Assembly: GCA_009760855.2 (NCBI GenBank)
Contig: WPIO01000024.1
Coordinates: 4,154,501-4,218,500 of the forward strand
DNA from: Cristatella mucedo
Lineage: Eukaryota; Bryozoa; Phylactolaemata; Cristatellidae
Length of the DNA: 64,000 bases
Direction: 5' to 3'
The position numbers were made by a program, and so were the translations under genes. Numbering within the stretch: position 1 is the stretch's first letter; each line of letters begins with the position of its first letter. Below, one piece after another: positions 21,481 to 31,904 of the stretch. Below the pieces are notes generated by a model. That model worked only from the letters and a program-made list of their open reading frames with translations, had not been told where the DNA came from and ran no database searches.

Positions 21481-22177
21481 CCAAGCAAATGTAAGCTTTT
21501 CGGTTTGCATTTGACGTGATCCACTGGCATGTCGCATTGCTCGAATCACCAGCATTACATATTCTGCATTCATTGGGTTTTCTTTCTATTTAGCTAGTAA
21601 TATGAGTCAGCACAGAACCACACGTAATGCATGTACCGTGAGAAATTCTCACAAACCTCCTGAGTGGCAATCTCTTTGTCATGATCACCTACCATTGTAT
21701 TTTGCCTCCACTTAACTCAATACTTATTTCCTTATATAATTAGTTAAATTTATTTAAAACATGATTGCAGAATTAGAAATATAAACTTTGGCCAGGATTC
21801 TAAAATGGGGTGCATATCCTTTACCGAGCTTCCACTTAGCTGTCTTGTCATTGGTCCATCTGAGTGCTACAAAACCCAACTGTTATACAATGTGATGTTT
21901 TTTTCATGCAAAGATAGAAAGCATCCTTTGAATTACGATATAAATGTTACATCTTCGCTACACGACTAAATCAGGATTTTCACGAATGATTTAATAAAAG
22001 GATGATCATTAAATCCAAAGAGAGAATCGAGTGGATTGATGGAATAGATTACTGGCCTAGAGGAGGCAGCTTTCCTCAATCTGAAAATAGCTTAGATATC
22101 TCAGATGATTTGACGACTGAAGATCGAACGCATTCTTTGAAATACTAATACTAATTTAATTTACAAGAGGCAGACAT
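21481..22177. other. Unannotated stretch
   Basis: No repeat, exon or RNA gene recognised. Confidence 0.5.
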
Positions 22178-22423
22178 AATAATAATAATAATATTAATAA
22201 TTCAGTTGATAAAGCACCCTCAGAGAACTCGATCTCTCTCTAGGTGCTTTATAATTGCTGTAAAGTGAAATGCAATTGAATGATAAGTAAAATCATGCTT
22301 GAAAAACAAACGGAATGAATAATATGGTTAGAGGTGACATGCACAGGGTCAGCATGCAAATGTGGTTAGTGGCAGCATGCACAGTGTCAGCACACATAAG
22401 CACATCAAGGACGAATCACAGGC
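22178..22423 (-). mobile_element. Family A LINE 3' end with (ATT)n tail
   Basis: On the minus strand this is the complete 3' untranslated end of family A: from TGTGATTCGTCC through the hairpin AAAGCACC...GGTGCTTT to an (ATT)n tail. It joins directly to RT sequence of the same family in the opposite orientation. Confidence 0.92.
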
Positions 22424-23331
22424 CTCTTGCTGATGTGATTGCCAAGCACAATCTAGGCTTTCACTTCTATGCGGATGACACTCAGTTGTACCTTTGCTTT
22501 GATCCCTCCCAGCCTTCAAGCACCTCAAATTCTCTAAACTCACTAGCTGCATGCATTGATGACATCCGCACATGGATAGCAGCAAACTTTCTAAAACTTA
22601 ACGATGATAAAACTAACTTGCTAGTTATGGGCAAACCCAGTGTGATCCAGAGATTGGAAAGGCTGACTCTTAAAACTGGCTCTGCCAGCATATCTCCTGT
22701 CGAATCAGCTCGGAATCTAGGTGTCATATTCCAAAGCGACCTCTCGTTAGACGACCATATCAGCTCCACAGTTAAATCCGCCTATTTTCAGCTTCATAAC
22801 ATTGCTAAAATTCGGGCTTGTTTAGATAAAGATACCACGTCCAAGTTAGTTCACGCATTCGTGACATCCCGTCTCGACTTCTGCAACTCACTGCTTACTG
22901 GCCTACCAGCATGTGCGATCAGGCGATTGCAGCTTGTGCAAAACTCTGCAGCTAGGCTTGTCTGTCGTGAGCGTCGCAGTTGCCACATTACTCTACTTCT
23001 CGCCGACCTGCACTGGCTACCAGTGAAGCAACGGATTTACTTCAAGGTTTCGTCACTCACTTTTAGGTCCCTTCATTCTATAGCTCCAGCCTATCTGTCA
23101 GATATACTACCCCATCAGGCCAAGCATCGTACCACCAGCTTTTCGGAATCCAACAGTCTACAATTACCTCATACTAACCTTAAATCCTTTGGAGACACTG
23201 AATTTAGTTCATATGCTCCCAAAGCCTGGAAATCCCTCCCGACCTGCGTCAAAACATCCCCTGACCTTACCACATTTAAAAGGAACCTAAAAATACACCT
23301 ATTTAGGACAGCATTTAGTGGGTCATAAAAA
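22424..23331 (+). pseudogene. Family A LINE reverse transcriptase C-terminal part, open frame
   Basis: An unbroken frame of about 300 codons from PLADVIAKHNLG through the catalytic FYADDTQLY (YADD at 22468-22479), LDFCNSLLTGLP, HWLPVKQRI and APKAWKSLPT to FSGS and stop. This is the most intact RT sequence in the window, but it lacks the N-terminal RT domain and endonuclease, so it is not autonomous. The open frame extends left to an ATG at 22315; its first 36 residues are translated from the inverted 3' untranslated region and are not real LINE protein. Orientation relative to 22178-22423 marks a 5'-inverted insertion. Confidence 0.9.
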
Positions 23332-23661
23332 GCTTTGCATGTTTTACATATCTCAAGCATATACCGGAATACCCAAAATATAAATTTGAAAGCATGCAAA
23401 TATCATCATTATGCTTAAGAAGAAAGATAGGTAAATAGTACATATGCGATACACGTTTATGTAAAGTTGAATACAGAACGTTTGGAAATTGTATTAATAA
23501 TAGCACTAGCAGCAGACACGATTACTGTGTTATCGATCCTAAAAATGAAGATTCAAACTTAGAATACTGTTTCATCGACCTTGGTACTAAATATCCTCGT
23601 TTGGAACACTTTTGTATATGACTCACTATAGAAAGTAGCTTAAAGAATAAGGAGAATGGGT
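23332..23661. other. Unannotated stretch
   Basis: Nothing recognised between the LINE and the GATAAC tract. Confidence 0.5.
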
Positions 23662-23708
23662 TAACGATATAACGATAATGATAACGATAACGATAACGAT
23701 AACGATAA
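23662..23708. repeat. (GATAAC)n microsatellite
   Basis: About seven units of ATAACG/GATAAC, the first ones imperfect. It lies just left of the unidentified inverted-repeat locus. Confidence 0.9.
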
Positions 23709-23756
23709 GGTAACTATTATGAGAGAACTAATGTTAACTATAATAACGGTGACATT

Positions 23757-24440
23757 GGTGCAGCTATGAATCTCATTATTGCTTCCATAAGGAATGCTCC
23801 GAACAAAAAGTCGAGAAATAGGCTGCTGGTGTTTAGAGAAAACCTTACAAAAATTCATACAGTCAATCCTATCGTTGGCAAATACAATGTAAGATTTACA
23901 GTAGCCGTTAGAGTACTTGGACACGTTGATGATCTGCCTCGTGGAAAAAAGAAAAGAGGAGTAAGATATTCAGTAAATATGTGTCAGGGAAACATAGATG
24001 GTTTCTACTTGGAAAACGCTAATCACTTTTGAGTAGAGCTAAAGACGATAGGTAGAGAGAACTTGCAAATAGAATCGGTTCCATCATGAGCTCTCAACCT
24101 GGGATGAAACTATTTGCTTAGAACCGACAACATAGGAACCATCCCCCAGTGCTCTCATGACATTTACTCAATCCGTTACTCTGCTCTCAATCTCTTTCAC
24201 CTCTCAATCCTACTCAATCTCTTACTCGGCTTTTTCCCGGAGGCAAAGATTCCATTATTCAAAGTTCTCTGGCGGCTCCTGTATATATTACTTTAGGCTT
24301 GCCAGTGCTATGATTTACTATGTGAGTTTTAGCATTGGTTTCTCTAAACTCCAGCAGCCTATTTCTCGATTCTTTGTTAGGAGCGTTCGTTATAGAAGTG
24401 TTAATGAGTTCTACAACTGCTTTAGAGAACAGGAAAAAGT
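23757..24440. repeat. Inverted repeat, arms about 230 bp, of unidentified coding-like sequence
   Basis: The left arm (about 23757-23985) read on + and the right arm (about 24440-24190) read on - are clearly homologous. Both encode NAPNK.SRNRLL.FRE, followed by K.H.VN and GK, then a gap and PxGKK. Arms differ at roughly a quarter of positions, many in third codon positions. The spacer is about 200 bases. Confidence 0.75.
23766..24032 (+). CDS. Unidentified 88-codon ORF in left arm of inverted repeat
   Basis: A basic protein containing NAPNKKSRNRLLVFRE and PRGKKKRGVRYS. I do not recognise the family. The paralogous right arm encodes a related peptide on the minus strand with NAPNKESRNRLLEFRE, and the differences include synonymous third-base changes (AAT/AAC, CCG/CCT, CAT/CAC, AAA/AAG). 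This suggests descent from a translated sequence. Neither arm has a convincing start context or domain, and both may be fragments of an unclassified mobile element. Confidence 0.35.
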   Translation: MNLIIASIRNAPNKKSRNRLLVFRENLTKIHTVNPIVGKYNVRFTVAVRVLGHVDDLPRGKKKRGVRYSVNMCQGNIDGFYLENANHF

Positions 24441-24781
24441 GTAGATACCTGTTCCCGGTTTTCAAAGACCATAATGACGCCGAAGAGAAAATAAATTTAC
24501 GTACGAAAAAACTCGCTGCGGGTAATGCTGACATTGTTGATGCCATTGCTTACGCCATTGAGTACTTGGTTGAGGTCAACAAGGTTCCCAAAGAAATTAT
24601 AGTGGATTTAAATAGAATGCTACTTAAGATACTTGGAAAAGAAGGAGCTGGATTGAAAAAAAATAACGCCGGAAGTTCTAAAAATATGAAGACTATGAGT
24701 GGAGGATATACAATATCAGTGACAGGTAAAGGATTGACCATCTGCACAACGTTCAGTCGAGTCATAAAGATAGATAGTTAG
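24335..24781 (+). CDS. Unidentified 148-codon ORF
   Basis: Uninterrupted frame, possibly starting at the internal ATG near 24407. The first part overlaps the right arm of the inverted repeat in antisense. The unique part (from about ENRKKCRYLFPVFKDHND) looks protein-like: predicted helices (DIVDAIAYAIEYLVEV, EIIVDLNRMLLKILGK), then a Lys/Ser/Gly-rich C-terminus. No family recognised. It could be an exon, a fragment of an unclassified element, or chance. The poly-A-rich GAAAAAAAATAA run near 24655 is unremarkable. Confidence 0.35.
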   Translation: MVSLNSSSLFLDSLLGAFVIEVLMSSTTALENRKKCRYLFPVFKDHNDAEEKINLRTKKLAAGNADIVDAIAYAIEYLVEVNKVPKEIIVDLNRMLLKILGKEGAGLKKNNAGSSKNMKTMSGGYTISVTGKGLTICTTFSRVIKIDS

Positions 24782-25000
24782 GCAAAGATGGTTCTGAAAA
24801 CTTGTTCATGAAAAAATCATAAAAAAAAATCCTAATGACATGAGCCATAACTTTATGGCTACATTCTCCAGAAGGTGTGAGCAAGTCTTAACGTTGAGTT
24901 AACTATTTAAGGCTGTGAAATGGAAGATGGTCAATAGATGTAATACACATCATAAATAAAAGGATCGTACAGAGCTTAAGCACTGAAAGTTATAAATAAG
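24782..25000. other. Unannotated stretch
   Basis: Nothing recognised. Confidence 0.5.
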
Positions 25001-25380
25001 TGCTGATACAGCTGTACCCAGGCTAGGTGTGGTTGGCTGTGAACGGACAGCTTTAATGCTGGTGAGGGTCACCAGCTAGGCCAGGGTTGGATCGAGGGCA
25101 TGGCCGGATGTGCTGTTACGTGAGGTTACCGGGGCTCATGGGTAGGACAAGTTGGCAGAGTAAGTCATTATGATGGAGGGTCCCAGTCTCACCGAGTAAT
25201 GCACCTGGATGGTTTCTGAGGTGCTCTGGTGATGTGGGCACTCACACAAGGCACCGAAAGCCCAAGGCCCGAGCTGAGCTGGCTAGCATGATCGTTGGTG
25301 TGACTTGTATATACCACGTTCCTCGTGTTGCCAGTTCTTGATCACACCATGAATTGGCTTCTTTCGGCTGACGCTCTTGA
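25001..25380. other. GC-rich unclassified segment
   Basis: About 380 bases of clearly higher G+C than either flank, rich in GG and CC runs (for example CAGCTAGGCCAGGGTTGG and CCCAAGGCCCGAGC). There is no open frame, no pol III boxes that I accept, and no second copy in the window. It could be an unlisted SINE, a solo LTR (TATATACC lies near 25307) or a processed non-coding RNA copy. Confidence 0.4.
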
Positions 25381-25394
25381 CTTTAACATTTATA

Positions 25395-26182
25395 TTAACA
25401 GTATTATAAATGCACTTGACAAAGTGCCCTCAGAGAATTCAATCTATTTCAAGGCCCTTTACATTTGCTGCAAAGGGAAAAGCAATTGAATGGTGAGTGA
25501 TGTCATGTTTGATGAACAACATGAATGACATGGTTGGGCGCAACATGCACAGGGTCAGCATGCAAATAAGGTTAGTGACAGCATGCACAATGTCAGCACA
25601 CATAAGCAGTTCTAGAAAAAATCACAGGGGACCACTAAATGCTGTCCTAAATAGGTTTCTTTTTAAGTTCTCTTTAAATGAGGTCAAGTCTGGGGGTGAT
25701 CTGATGCAAATCGGTAGGCAGTTCTAGGCTTTGGGAGCATAGGAAATAAACGCACGGTCTCTAAAGGATTTGAGGTGTGTACGAGGCATTGGCAAACTGT
25801 ATGATTCCGAAAAGCAGGTAGTACGATGCTTGGCCTGGTGGGGAAGTAGATCTGAGAGATAGGCTGGAGCCAAAGAATGAAGTGACCTAAGAGTGAGCGA
25901 CACAGCCATGAAGTCAATCAGTCGCTTGACTGGTAGCCAGTGCAGGCCGGCGAGAAGTGGTGTGTCGGGGCATCTGCGACGCTCAAGACAGACAAGCCTA
26001 GCTTCGGAGTTTTGCACCAATCGCCTGAGAACACATACCGGTAGGTTAGTAAGCCGGGAGATGCATTAGTCGAGACGGGATGTCACGAATGCATCGACCT
26101 ACTTAGACGTGGTATCCTTATCTAAACAAGCCCAATTTTTAGAAGTTTTATGTAGCTGAAAATATGCAGATTTGACTAGGGA
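25395..26182 (-). mobile_element. Family A LINE, 5' truncated
   Basis: Minus-strand 3' end with the tail hairpin (CCCTCAGAGAATTCAATC), the GTCAGCATGCAAAT block, then the C-terminal RT region (open frame 25724-26020 with HWLPVKRLID and HSLAPAYLSDLLP). Similarity ends near 26182. Frameshifted; inactive. Confidence 0.9.
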
Positions 26183-26704
26183 CTGGCAAACATCGACTCC
26201 GACTAGCCATGCATTACCTTAACCAGCCGGATCTTTGATGGTGTATGCTCTTACTGTTTAATTCGGTGAGCAATACAATGGCAGGACTATGGAAGCAGAC
26301 TGACCAACTAACACGTTTTTTGTGCTTGGTTCTTCGTCTTGCATCGTTTTATAGTACTTTGTATAGGATTCATGTAGACTTGCTTGGTTCCCATGTTGTT
26401 TTTGGCGAATGCGATATTATAGAGAGGTCTAAACTGACTGCCCCTCGCCTCAACCTAGCTCAGCAGCTTGGAGAGCCGAAGCTTGGCCGGAGTACGGTGG
26501 ATTTGTTGGGAATTGCCTTTGACCCATAAAACTCGGCTAAACAGCAACTTTGAAGGATCGATTCGCTCTTCTTTTTGTACACACTTACTAAGCCTGTAAA
26601 CAAAAATAATCCAGTTTCATGATTTACTGCTGATGCAAAACCTTTCGGCAAGTCATCCAGAAATAAACAAATTTGGTACCTAGCACCACAATTACTTTAA
26701 CGTA
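26183..26704. other. Unannotated stretch
   Basis: A 94-codon frame at 26245-26529 (+) has no recognised domain. No repeats seen. Confidence 0.45.
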
Positions 26705-27046
26705 ATCTGTAGTAATAATAATATTAATGCACTTGATAAAGCGCCCTCAGAGAACTTTATTTCTTTCTAGGCGCTTTACATTTGCTATAGAGTGAAATGC
26801 ATATGAATTGTAAGTAAAATACTGTTTGAAAAGCAAACAAAATGAATAATATGGTTAGGGGTGACATTCACTGGGTCAGCATGCAAATATGGTTAGTGGC
26901 AGCATGCACAGTGTCAGCATGCATAGGCACATCAAGAACGAATCACAATTACCCAATAAGTTCTGTCCTAAACAGGTTTTTCCAGCTCCTTTTAAATAAG
27001 ATCAGGTCAGGGGATGTTCTGACACATCTGCAAACATCACTTCTGC
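26705..27046 (-). mobile_element. Family A LINE 3' end fragment
   Basis: (ATT)n tail, the hairpin AAAGCGCC...GGCGCTTT intact, and the 3' untranslated region as far as the last codons of the RT frame. Truncated near 27046. Confidence 0.9.
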
Positions 27047-27651
27047 ATTTTCTATCAGCTTGATTCTGGTGCATTACAAAACCATGAAGAACTCAATTAG
27101 TTTTACAGAAATCAAACTCAATGTTGGGAAATTGTTTTTTAATTTTGGTCCGGGTGAATTCGGGCTAAAAACCTATATATCCTGGACATTAAGTTTTTTC
27201 TATACAAACTTTCAACTTTAATAACAAATTGTTAACGGATGAGGGGTTTAACTTTCGAGTTTATTGAAGATGAAATTGTAGTATACGTTAAAATGTTCGA
27301 AAGTTGATATACATAACGGGTGTTATTAAACTTGTTAGGGCTAGTAACGATAATCCTGAAAACAACCGAACTCTAAATCCTAAGATATGCTGTGACGGAT
27401 ATACAAGATTTGGTCTTAAAAGAATAGAGTATGCTTTTCATATGAAGCAGTACGTTTTCAATGTAATAAATAATGCATTAAATTACGAGTCTAAACATGA
27501 GACAATAATAACTGTAGTTTGGTTGCCCCTAGCTTTTATGACAGCTGTTTTTCACTAATGACGTTACATGAAGCCCTTATAACGGCTCAGTTTAAGAAAT
27601 ATATCATTTAAGCTACATGGTCACTGAAATTGTATCGTGCAGTTGATAGTA
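27047..27651. other. Unannotated stretch
   Basis: An 84-codon frame at 27304-27558 (+) shows no recognised features. No repeats seen. Confidence 0.45.
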
Positions 27652-29355
27652 TAATAATGATAACAATAAACTTGATAAAGCTCCATCTGCGAACTCAATC
27701 TCTCTTAGTGTTCTACATTTTCGCTTCAAATGAAACGCAATCGAATGGTCAGCCGAAGCATGCTCAATAAATAAAAAGAATAATGGGTTAGGGGTGAAAT
27801 GCACCGGGTCAGCATCCAAAAATTGTTAGTGGCCGCATGCACAGTGTCAGCAAACATAAGCACATAAAGGACGAACCACAGAGACCCAATAACTGCTATC
27901 ATGAATAGGTGCCTTATTTCTTTTTTTGTAAATGCGATCACTCAGGAAATATCGTGAGAGAAGCCTTAAGTGAGATCCAAGCTTTGGGAGTATACAAACT
28001 AAATGCATGGTCTTCGAATGGTTTGAGGCTTCGTACGAGGTATAAGAAAAAAATTGTGTTCCGAATGCTAGTGGAGCTATGGATAACCTGTTCGGGCAGT
28101 AGATTTAATAGGCAGGCTGGAGCCAAAGAATGGAGTAACCTAAAAGTGAGTGACAAATCCTTGAAGTCGATGCTTTGCTTGACGGGGAGCCAGCACAGGT
28201 GGGCAAGAAGTGATAAAATTTCGGAACTGCATCCCTAATGACTGACAGGGCTATCGCCAGAGTTTTGCATAAGCAGTTATCACCTGATTGCAGTGACCAG
28301 TATACTAGCAAGCAGTGCGTTTAAACTTTCAAGACGGAATGTCACAAATGCATGGACAACCATAGATTTGGTGTCCATATCTAAACAAGCCCAATCATTA
28401 GCAATGTTAGGAAGCTAAAAGTAGGCCGACATGATTGCAGATCTAATGTCGTCGTCTAAAAGGTCACGTTAAAACATGACACCTAGATTTCGGGCAGATT
28501 TAAAAGCAGATATGCTGCCAGAGCCGATTTTTAGCCTTAGCGCATCCAGTTTCTTAGTCAAGTTTGGTTCAGCCATAACTAGTAAACAGGTTTTATCGAT
28601 ATTTAATTTAAAAAAAAAATTGCCATTGTTGTTGAGGGAATGTCAGCAAGGGAGCAACGGAGAATTCGACATGGTAGAGGGCTGGAAGGGATTAAAGCAA
28701 AGCTGAAGACGAATATCGTTCCATTGGAGTAATATTCTATATGTGCTTAGCATTCACATTGGGAAGTGGAGGAGTCAAAAGACCAACCACGGAGCCCTTA
28801 TATACCCTATATTTCAGAGGTTCCTCCAATGACCTTTGTCCATTCGCATCAATACTCTTAAGTCCCCAACTAAAATAGGACCAGAACCGCTGCAATGCAG
28901 TGCCAGTGATGACATTGAGAAACCAGAGACGCTCAAGACGGACTCGGTTGATCGATAGTATCAAGAGCTGCCGAAAGACCACTGAAAATAAGCAGAGATT
29001 CTCTACGCATGTCTTTATTCCAACCGTTGGTCACTGTACACCCAAAGCAAAGCTGAATTTGTGAAGTGTTTAGCTCTACAATTATACTGGAATTTACTAG
29101 AGAGGTTGTAAATTCTACAAACAAATTTGGCTGCTCTATCATCACTCGTTCCAGTGTTTTTTAAATGAATTGTAAGGGGGACTGGGCTGAAGTTGCTCAA
29201 GTCATACTGGTCTAGCAATGCTTTCTTGAATAGTGGCCTGACTTAAACCATTTTGGGAGGTGCTTTGACGTCATTTGAGGGTAATGACACATCAATGAGG
29301 TAATTTATGTAGGACAGCAGCAGATCAATGCATCGTAGTTGCAATACAGCGACAA
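27652..29355 (-). mobile_element. Family A LINE, most of the RT, heavily decayed
   Basis: Minus strand from a worn tail through the 3' untranslated region and the whole RT, read 5' to 3' from 29355. Landmarks: CIDLLLSYINYLIDVSL, VRPLFKKALLDQYDLSNFSPV, FSGLSAALDTID (motif A remnant), LHCSGSGPILVG and, towards 28100, the C-terminal region. Many stops. Its 5' part is shared with the duplicated block at 55.9 kb, so this insertion predates that duplication. Confidence 0.85.
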
Positions 29356-30158
29356 ATTGTTTTTTATTCAATCTATATGAAATGCGATTCTGGCCCATTA
29401 AATGGGATTTGTGTTTATGCAGACTGCTAGTGCGTCGTTTCAAATAATTGCGATTTGACAACTGTAGCACTCGAGAAAGACGGTTCTAGATGCAAAATTC
29501 GGTAACAAAATACGAGAGCCACACTTACACTCACGAATATATCCGAAAAGAGTGATTATTGCTTCTAAAATCACATTTCGAGATCCGTCGTCCAATTTGA
29601 ATTTAGCATCCTTTCTATGCAACTACCAGCGTTTACTGTTTGAGCTCAAAGTATGCCGATTCGACTAAGGAGCTGATGCGATTGTCAGAAAAATATAACT
29701 TTCTAACAACATACCAAAATTTATTTTACGGGCCACATAATATATGCTGACCGTGAAGATCATAACCTTTATTCTTTCCAGTTTGCTAGTCTTAAGACGG
29801 TTGAAAGTAGCTTGAAACATAGTCAATTCGATCGTTCTTCTTTTGCCACAATTGTAAAGTGCCGATACATAGATTGTCTTCTCTTAATTTTTAATGTTAA
29901 ATTATACTAATAGCAATATTGCTGTTTTGAAACCATTACCTAATAAAGAGACTTCCCCACTCCAAGTAAACACGTCAGATACATATTTGTAATGCGGGTT
30001 TAGGAATGAACACTAAACCATAAGACAGGTTAAAGCACGGGTACATATGTCCGTTTTCAATCAGTGGGAATACCTAAAGTGATTATAGTCTCGTTTGGTG
30101 GGGTAAACGATTCTAGGACGAGGTCAACTGTAGCAAGCTTGCATTCGGAAAATTACGA
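29100..30158. repeat. Duplicated block, copy 1, part 1
   Basis: Matches about 55890-56393: GGGAGGTGCTTTGACGTCAT, TAAAGAGACTTCCCCAC and TTTTCAATCAGTGGGAAT are shared in order. A 550-base stretch (about 29345-29895) is absent from the second copy. Divergence is substantial, so the duplication is old. Confidence 0.85.
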
Positions 30159-31063
30159 ACCGAACTGCTTCTCATAGGACACCCTAAGCCTGTGGCTGGA
30201 TTAAAAGGCTTTGCTGTTCTAATAGGCGATGCTATTGTGCGACCTTCACCACGTGCTCGTAATCTGGGTGTCGTGTTCGACAGCTGCCTCAATTTCAAAA
30301 GCTTCATTCAGAAGACTGCCTCTACAGCTAGCCATCACATCCGATCCCTATCCAAGATTAGAAGCTGTCTCCCACAGTGGCTTGTAAAAAATTTAACTAG
30401 CTCTTTAGTTCTGTCTCGGCTTGATTATTGTAATTCCCTTTTGGCTGGGCTACCAAAGAAAGCTATTATGCCACTACAGTGGACTATGAATATGGCTGCA
30501 AGGCAGGTCTTCAAGTCCCAGCGGTTTGAGCACGTGTCACCTTTGCTGGAAGATCTAGGATGGTTGCTGGTTGAGCAAATGATACGGAGCAAAGTTCTTA
30601 CGCTGACCCACAAGGCCCGCCACGGCTTGGCTCCTTCATACCTAGCTGAACTGCTGCATCAGTTTCAGCCGGTTTGTGCCCTCAGGTCCTGTGTGGACAA
30701 TAAATTAGCTGTCCCATTCCTCAGCTTAAAGACAGTTGCCGACAGAAGTTTAGCTCTGCAGGTCATAGACTGTGGAACTCGCTTCCACAATTCTTACTCA
30801 ACTACATCTACTCTTAACTGCCGACTATGGCACATCTTGTTCAGTGGTCCTGAACTGCTACTTCTATGCTACTCACTATCTCAACTGCTCTCCTGACTCT
30901 GCTATGCTTCCCACTTTCTCTTTGTTGCGTGAGACGAAGTCTGTTGGCTACCGAATGCGTACCGAAAGCCGCTTAGGCTGTGGGTGGGCTATACAAAACT
31001 GTCCTGCATAACGCCCACATGGTCTTTATGACTTTGTGGAGTTACTGACGGAGATACATTACA
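30159..31063 (+). mobile_element. Family B LINE, 5' truncated, inserted after the block duplication
   Basis: Starts at ACCGAACTGCTTCTCATAGG and ends GACTTTGTGGAGTTACTGACGGAGATACATTACA. The 234-codon frame (30192-30896) carries GDAIVRPSPRARNLGV, LSRLDYCNSLLAGLPK and ARHGLAPSYLAELLHQ. The paralogous site at about 56393 lacks it. Frameshift near 30790 and loss of everything before the C-terminal RT make it dead on arrival. Confidence 0.92.
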
Positions 31064-31904
31064 TCTGCTAATATTAGGGGATTACGAGTCCTAAGTCACT
31101 TTACAGAGAGAGAGAGAGCAGTCTAATTAAAATGATATACTCCTACAATAGTCTCACTGTTGTTATAAATTTTCCTCTCAGTGAATCCGAAGCAGCTCTC
31201 TGTTCTATTCGTACTTGGATGAATTGATAATGGACTATCAGGCAGATCAATACAACCACGTTTATTTGTTGTTATCCGAGCTTGTGGAACTAGTTAATTT
31301 AATTTCCGTGGTAAACCGCCGATGGTCTGGGTGATGGCCTAATTTCGGCATACTTTAAATTCAAAGTCATCAAGTCCATCAGCTGTCTTTGGGTTCCGGC
31401 ATTCTGCCAACGATGGCATTGCAAGAGTGTCGTGCTACCAGGGCGACTAAGCTATTAGCACATGAGGAACATTTGTATCATGGGACATAAGATTTCGCAA
31501 TGTAGCTACATTTTTTAAGTAGATGACGTAACAGACTGTAAGCTCAGTTAAATCCCCATGTCGTCAGAGAATTATAATTTTATGATTTTATCAGACTATA
31601 TTTCGAAGTTGGAGGGTAGATTTTCGTCGAAAGAGTGACATTTGAAATGACCAAGGTCGTGCAAGAATTAATGACAAAACGACTTAGTCAATGCAGGAAA
31701 TATCGCAGAAAAGGCGGAATATCCATTTTATAAATACAATTTAAACTTACCCTTAACAAGTAAAATATATTCCGTCTTTAATAATGTGAACGCGAGGGCA
31801 AAATCCGAGATAAAGAAGGGTCAAATACCTGTGGGGATGGGCAAACCACTGTAGCCACCACAGGCAGCTTTTCGACTGAACTTAGAACCCTGGAAATGAA
31901 AGAC
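31064..31904. repeat. Duplicated block, copy 1, part 2 (possibly LINE endonuclease remnant)
   Basis: Colinear with 56397-57371: TAATATTAGGGGATTACGAG, AGGCGGAATATCCATT, GGGATGGGCAAACCACT. The end (GGAAATGAAAGAC) reads into family A coding sequence, and a GGLGDGLISAYFKFKV-like peptide near 31325 resembles the GGGV..Y strand of LINE endonucleases. This part may therefore be the worn 5' half of the family A LINE that follows; that identification is tentative. Confidence 0.6.
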
